Shown here: positions 59,976 to 64,000 of the stretch, piece by piece | Numbering within the stretch: the stretch's first letter is position 1 | Layout: the number at the start of each line of letters is the position of its first letter | Source of the DNA: Meandrina meandrites | Lineage: Eukaryota; Cnidaria; Anthozoa; Scleractinia; Meandrinidae | NCBI GenBank assembly: GCA_963693305.1 | Contig: OY855905.1 | Location: forward strand, 43,759,395-43,823,394 | Reading direction: 5' to 3' | Length of the DNA: 64,000 nucleotides | Program-made: the position numbers and the translations under genes | Notes under the pieces: generated by a model | Seen by the model: the letters and a program-made list of their open reading frames with translations, nothing else | Database searches by the model: none | Told to the model about the DNA's origin: nothing

Positions 59976-59993
59976 CTTTGAACAACCGAGGCC
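59847..59993. mobile_element. Palindromic foldback element
   Basis: GGCCCCGGTTGTTCAAAGG at the left pairs with CCTTTGAACAACCGAGGCC at the right, and inner TATCCACTGGATAG blocks also pair. Its ends resemble the GGGTTGTTC family at 37743-37973. Confidence 0.7.
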
Positions 59994-60628
59994 AGATGTT
60001 GCAATTTTTTCTCGTGATTCTCCGCATAAGCGCGCGCACACAACATTATGCGATTTCCTTCAGGTTAAGCTCGGCAGGGAAATAAATTTTGTTTTTCTTC
60101 TAAACGAGCACGGTGATCCCCATGTTTTAATGCATTAACTTAATTGACATACGGTTTGACTACAATATATCGCGATTTAAAGAAACTACTTTGAGATATT
60201 TTATTTTGCAATAAAGGCAGAGATAAAGTACCTAAAAAGATCTCATAGCATGGTAACAGTTTGAGTGCAGTTAACAAAACCTTATCGAAACGGTTTAGCA
60301 CTCAAGCTGTTCCCGCGAGAGAAAAAAAGGATTTGAAGTTATCCGTAATTCAGTTTGGATGGACTTCTAATATTCATTTATTCGATATTTTGAAACGGCT
60401 AGTGATTTGCGTGGTTTCCTCTTCTTGGTTGCAGCTATACCCAGCCCTCCTCGCGATGTGCCCCGATCGATCAGGCAGATAAGCACATGTTGCACAATAT
60501 TATAAAGGGTTAACGCAGAAATGCTGATTTTTGACCAAAACGATTTGAGGGTCAAGAGACAAACAGCACATATTCAAATTGGTCAAGCTAATCGTTACTA
60601 TTCGGAGTATTCGGCCATTATTCACTTT

Positions 60629-61192
60629 AGCCCGATTTACACGACAAGTATTTTGGGCACGGCACGGCACGGCATCCTCAATTTTTGCCGTGTAAACGGA
60701 AATGTGTTGGGCACGGGTGCCCAAAAATGTTTGAGGGCCGGGACCATGTGAATAGGTAGTCCTGGCCCGCTTTTTAGGAGTGCCGTGCCCATATTTTGCC
60801 GTGTAAACGGGTGATCGTAAACGCATACATACAACCTTTGGTTTTGGCTGATTTAAACCATGGCTTGGATGAACATTCTACGACTTTTCATGATCATGTT
60901 TCCAATAAAAGAAGAAAATGAAAGCATACTTTTCCCTTCCTTATCATATTTATCATATTTGATTTCTTTTCTTTTCTTCATCAAATAGAACCAGAAAATA
61001 CCTGCCTTGTGGGCAGGCTCAATAATTTGGGGGTGCCGTTTCTCGTTTTAGGGTACCCAAAAGAAAATGACAGGTGCCTTAAAACAAGACAATTTTGTCG
61101 TGTAAATGGAAACTTGACGGGCCATACTAAAAGGCACGGGTACCTAAATTAAGGAGTGCCGTGCCTAAAACGCATGTCGTGTAAATCGGGCT
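60629..61192. mobile_element. 564-bp inverted-repeat MITE
   Basis: Perfect 18-bp ends AGCCCGATTTACACGACA and TGTCGTGTAAATCGGGCT. Sub-terminal GGCACGG and GCCGTGTAAACGG motifs recur in both orientations. TTT on each side might be a 3-bp target duplication, but this is weak. No transposase. Confidence 0.75.
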
Positions 61193-61529
61193 TTTGTTTT
61201 CCAGACACTCACACAGTCCGGCAACAACACGCGAGTTTCGTGTTCGTTCTCGTGCATTCTGAGAGTGCAGCGAATCGGCCAGCACCAACGTCTCCTCCAT
61301 TAACAGCGCTATTAAAATGGGAAACGTCAAATCTGTGATCTTACCTTCAATTTTGCCTTCAAACTTTCCTCCAGAGAAATAAGCACGCTTGGTTGATGGA
61401 AATCTTCACCTTTCGCCGGCAGTCGCTCTAGGTTTCCCGCCAAAAATTAGGTCACGTTGGGTCAAGTGTGACCGAAAACAATGTTTCACTGACACATTTC
61501 GGAAGCCGCGTATACAGCATGCTTACATA

Positions 61530-62293
61530 GGTTGTGTTTTCACTAGGCCGATTAACTAGCTGAACATTCTTCCTAGGTGTTTGTTTACAGACCGACATTA
61601 GCTAGCCAAAAACGACATCTGTTTTCACTGGAAAAAAGTTAAGCCACTAATAACTCGAAAGATTCAAATTACAAATCCGCGCAACTTTCAAAAATGTCCA
61701 GTTGGAGCCACGGTTCCTATTCGTAGCTCCTGGCTTTGTATTTTCTTCGTTCGTTGAGCTTTCGCTTTCGTTGCTGTAAGCAGTGTAAGTCAGGACTACT
61801 GAGCTTGTCGAGGGTGTCGCATGTGGCATAGGAATTTGGTATTGAAGAACTGCTGGTTGCCCGTAATGCGGGAAATGATTCTGCATGCCGACGCTGTGAA
61901 AAGGTAAGGCCTGGAGGAATCGTAAAACGGCGAAAGAATTGGGATATGTTTTGCAATTCGTGAGCCATGTTTACAAGCATACAAGGTTTTGTTTCGAAAG
62001 AACCACAAGGCGAGCGTCTGGAAAATAATTTTGCCAGATTGTTTGGCAGGCATCTGTCACTACACGCGATGCGATTGGCTGCGGTATTTGTCGGGACGAG
62101 TTAAACCATGCATCTTGCGAGGTAGTATAACTCTGCGTGAGTTTCCTGTCGTAAAGGCGAGAAAACCCGTTGTTTTTCCTGGTGAAAACAGTTGGCATTG
62201 TTAACTCGCTAAACAGTAGACAAAGTGTTTTCACTGTATTTCCGGACTTTTCTGACTTTATCTAGCTAAAATTGTCCTAGTGAAAACACAGCC
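61530..62293. mobile_element. Inverted-repeat element with GGTTGTGTTTTCACTAGG ends
   Basis: The left end GGTTGTGTTTTCACTAGG and right end CCTAGTGAAAACACAGCC are inverted with one mismatch. TGTTTTCACTG occurs again inside. Flanking ATA on both sides may be a short target duplication. Minus-strand ORFs in 61647-62234 overlap in several frames and are not accepted as genes. Confidence 0.6.
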
Positions 62294-62387
62294 ATAGTGT
62301 GTCAAGGCGAGGAGGTAAATAAATATACAGAATATATTAACCTTTCCTTCCGTGGAAACAACGATCGCATCGCATGAAGAACAGGGT

Positions 62388-63235
62388 TGCCTAGCATGTT
62401 ATTATTGGAAGCATATCTATCGAAGAGAGAAGCTCTCAATTTATTAGAGAAAACATTAGACTGCCGGACACGGAGTATTTTGAAATTCGTGTCCGGCAAA
62501 CATCTTTGCATCAAAACAACAAACTCGGCGTACTTCGGCGACAATCGTAAATTTCTTAGAAAGAAATACAACAATAGCATTACCTAGCATGATGTTGTTC
62601 GAATCTATGGAGTAGAAAACCAAAATATTAGACTGCCGGACACGGAGTATTTAGAATTTCGTGTCCGGAAGCTGGTGGCAAACATATTTGTAACAAAACA
62701 ACAAAATTGGCGTACTTCGGCGACAATCGTAAATTTCTTAGAAAGAAATACAAGAATAGCATTACCTAGCATTATGTTGTTCGAATCTATCGAGTAGAAA
62801 ACCAAACATATTAGACTGCCGGAAACGGAGTATTCGTGTCCGGAAGCTGGCGGCAAGCATATTTGTAACAAAACAACAAAATCGGCGTACTTCGGCGACA
62901 ATCGTAAATTTCTTAGCAAGAAATACAAGAAAAGCATTGCCTAGCATTGCCTATCATGATGCTGTTCGAATCTATCGAGTAGAAAACCAAAAATACTCGA
63001 CTGCAGGACACGGAGTATTTAGAAATTCCTGTCCGGAAGCTGGCGGCAAGCTTCTAAGTCACGGGATTCGATTTATACACTGAGGGCGCCGATAATAAAC
63101 ACAAAACCTCGCACTGCGGTGAAATTCGTGAAGTTTTCACGTATGTTAACACGTAAATGATGGTATTAATTGAAATTTGAAAATATTTTCGACTGCCGGA
63201 CACGGAGTATTTTGGAAAACCTGTCTGGCTGCCGG
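62388..63235. repeat. Tandem satellite of four to five approx. 170-190 bp units
   Basis: CTGCCGGACACGGAGTATT or a variant starts at 62461, 62633, 62816, 63001 and 63193, giving periods of 172, 183, 185 and 192 bp. Each unit also has an inverted GTGTCCGG, then GGCGTACTTCGGCGACAATC, GTAAATTTCTTAG and TTCGAATCTAT. The hairpin-forming GGACACGGAG...GTGTCC core is kept in most units. The last unit is divergent. Confidence 0.8.
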
Positions 63236-63698
63236 ACATATAGACACATGAGTTCGAGGTTCGAGTGGCAGGGTATTCTGCAGTTAAGTGGTAAGCTCAA
63301 TGTTCTTGTTATTATGCATTTCAGATTCATCGTCCATTTATTACTTTACTTTAGGATTATTAAATCGGTTTCCAGCACTCAGTAAAGACATGTTAAAACG
63401 CATAAGAACGTTAAAAGTCTTAAGAAAGAGTTAAACACTTACCGCAGCTTACCGCTATTAACACATGGCTATAAATACTCCGTCTGAAACATTCGCTTTG
63501 TTCAGTGACGATTTAAGAAAAAATAACTTTAACAACACTATTGAAGCGATATTAAAAAAAAAAACTACGCACAACACGATGCTCACGTGTCCCACACGAA
63601 CGACTTCTCGTCGACAAGCGCTCCAAACGAAAAGACAAGCCAAAGCTTGCATGTGATTGGTTCGGTACATTGCGGTACGGAAGTGATCGAGAGTAGCC

Positions 63699-63862
63699 AA
63701 TCACAGAGCCGCTTTGGATCGGTGCAGTACTACTGTCAGAGTGACGCAAAGCAAGCTCAGAGTGACGCAAAACAAGCTCAGAGTGACTCAGACCAAGCTC
63801 AGAATGAAGTTGTTAAACAGTTTAAACTGTTTTAAAGTTCGGGGTGACTCAGAGCAAGGTCT
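63699..63862. repeat. Composite repeat, copy 2 (modules Q-R-P)
   Basis: CCAATCACAGAGCCGCTTTG comes first, inverted relative to copy 1. The GAGTGACGCAAAGCAAGCTCA tandem repeats follow, then the TTTAAACTGTTTTAAAGTTC module. Modules P and R keep their orientation but swap order compared with 58588-58760. Confidence 0.75.
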
Positions 63863-64000
63863 GAGTGACTGCTGGATATTGGCATAGTTTGTTCTCCTTT
63901 GTGTTTTCATACGGAAATAAGAACTTGGCCAATATCTAGCCATCTTGATCTCACGCTTGGTCAATGAGGCATATATATAACTTGCAGCACGCAATCAAAA

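Noticed and set aside
61647..62234. Several 70-90 codon ORFs on both strands
   Set aside because: They overlap in multiple frames inside an inverted-repeat element and show no domain.

Overview
The window is animal nuclear DNA, most likely from an anthozoan cnidarian (coral or sea anemone). The evidence is AT-rich sequence, GT-AG introns throughout, two intron-rich orthologues of conserved animal genes whose rebuilt proteins are nearly the human length, a nicotinic-receptor-type channel gene, and a dense load of short non-autonomous transposons and tRNA-derived SINEs. The phylum is inferred; the eukaryotic gene structure is read directly from the sequence.

Layout. (1) 758-2062, plus strand: an unrecognised intronless ORF with an internal duplication. 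(2) 6073-13789, minus: a 12-exon ANKMY2 orthologue (438 aa). (3) 13901-25022, plus: a 20-exon PRMT3 orthologue (528 aa). ANKMY2 and PRMT3 are head to head with 111 bp between start codons. (4) 25257-40114, minus: an 11-exon gene for a secreted protein of about 1052 aa. It has a signal peptide, a Tudor-like region, two WSC domains separated by a Tyr/Asn/Gln-rich linker, and a long cysteine-free Lys-rich tail. It is tail to tail with PRMT3. (5) 44924-51128, minus: a 6-exon Cys-loop (nicotinic acetylcholine receptor-like) subunit of 435 aa. (6) 51129-64000: no convincing host gene; microsatellites, a broken LINE reverse transcriptase, several inverted-repeat elements, a 9-bp minisatellite and a tandem satellite.

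Every splice junction in the four multi-exon genes was checked by hand for GT/AG and for reading phase, and each model closes in frame from ATG to stop. ANKMY2 and PRMT3 are intracellular housekeeping or signalling proteins and may share a bidirectional promoter. The WSC protein and the channel subunit are on the secretory route. Nothing in the sequence links their functions to each other.

The intergenic DNA and introns are built largely from nested transposon debris. Four elements are bounded by TTAA target sites (piggyBac-like) and three by TA (mariner/pogo-like). Others have inverted ends of unclear class, and two SINEs have clear target-site duplications. The least described content is the WSC/Tudor-like secreted gene, the channel subunit with altered ligand-site aromatics, the duplicated orphan ORF, and several higher-order or rearranged repeats.
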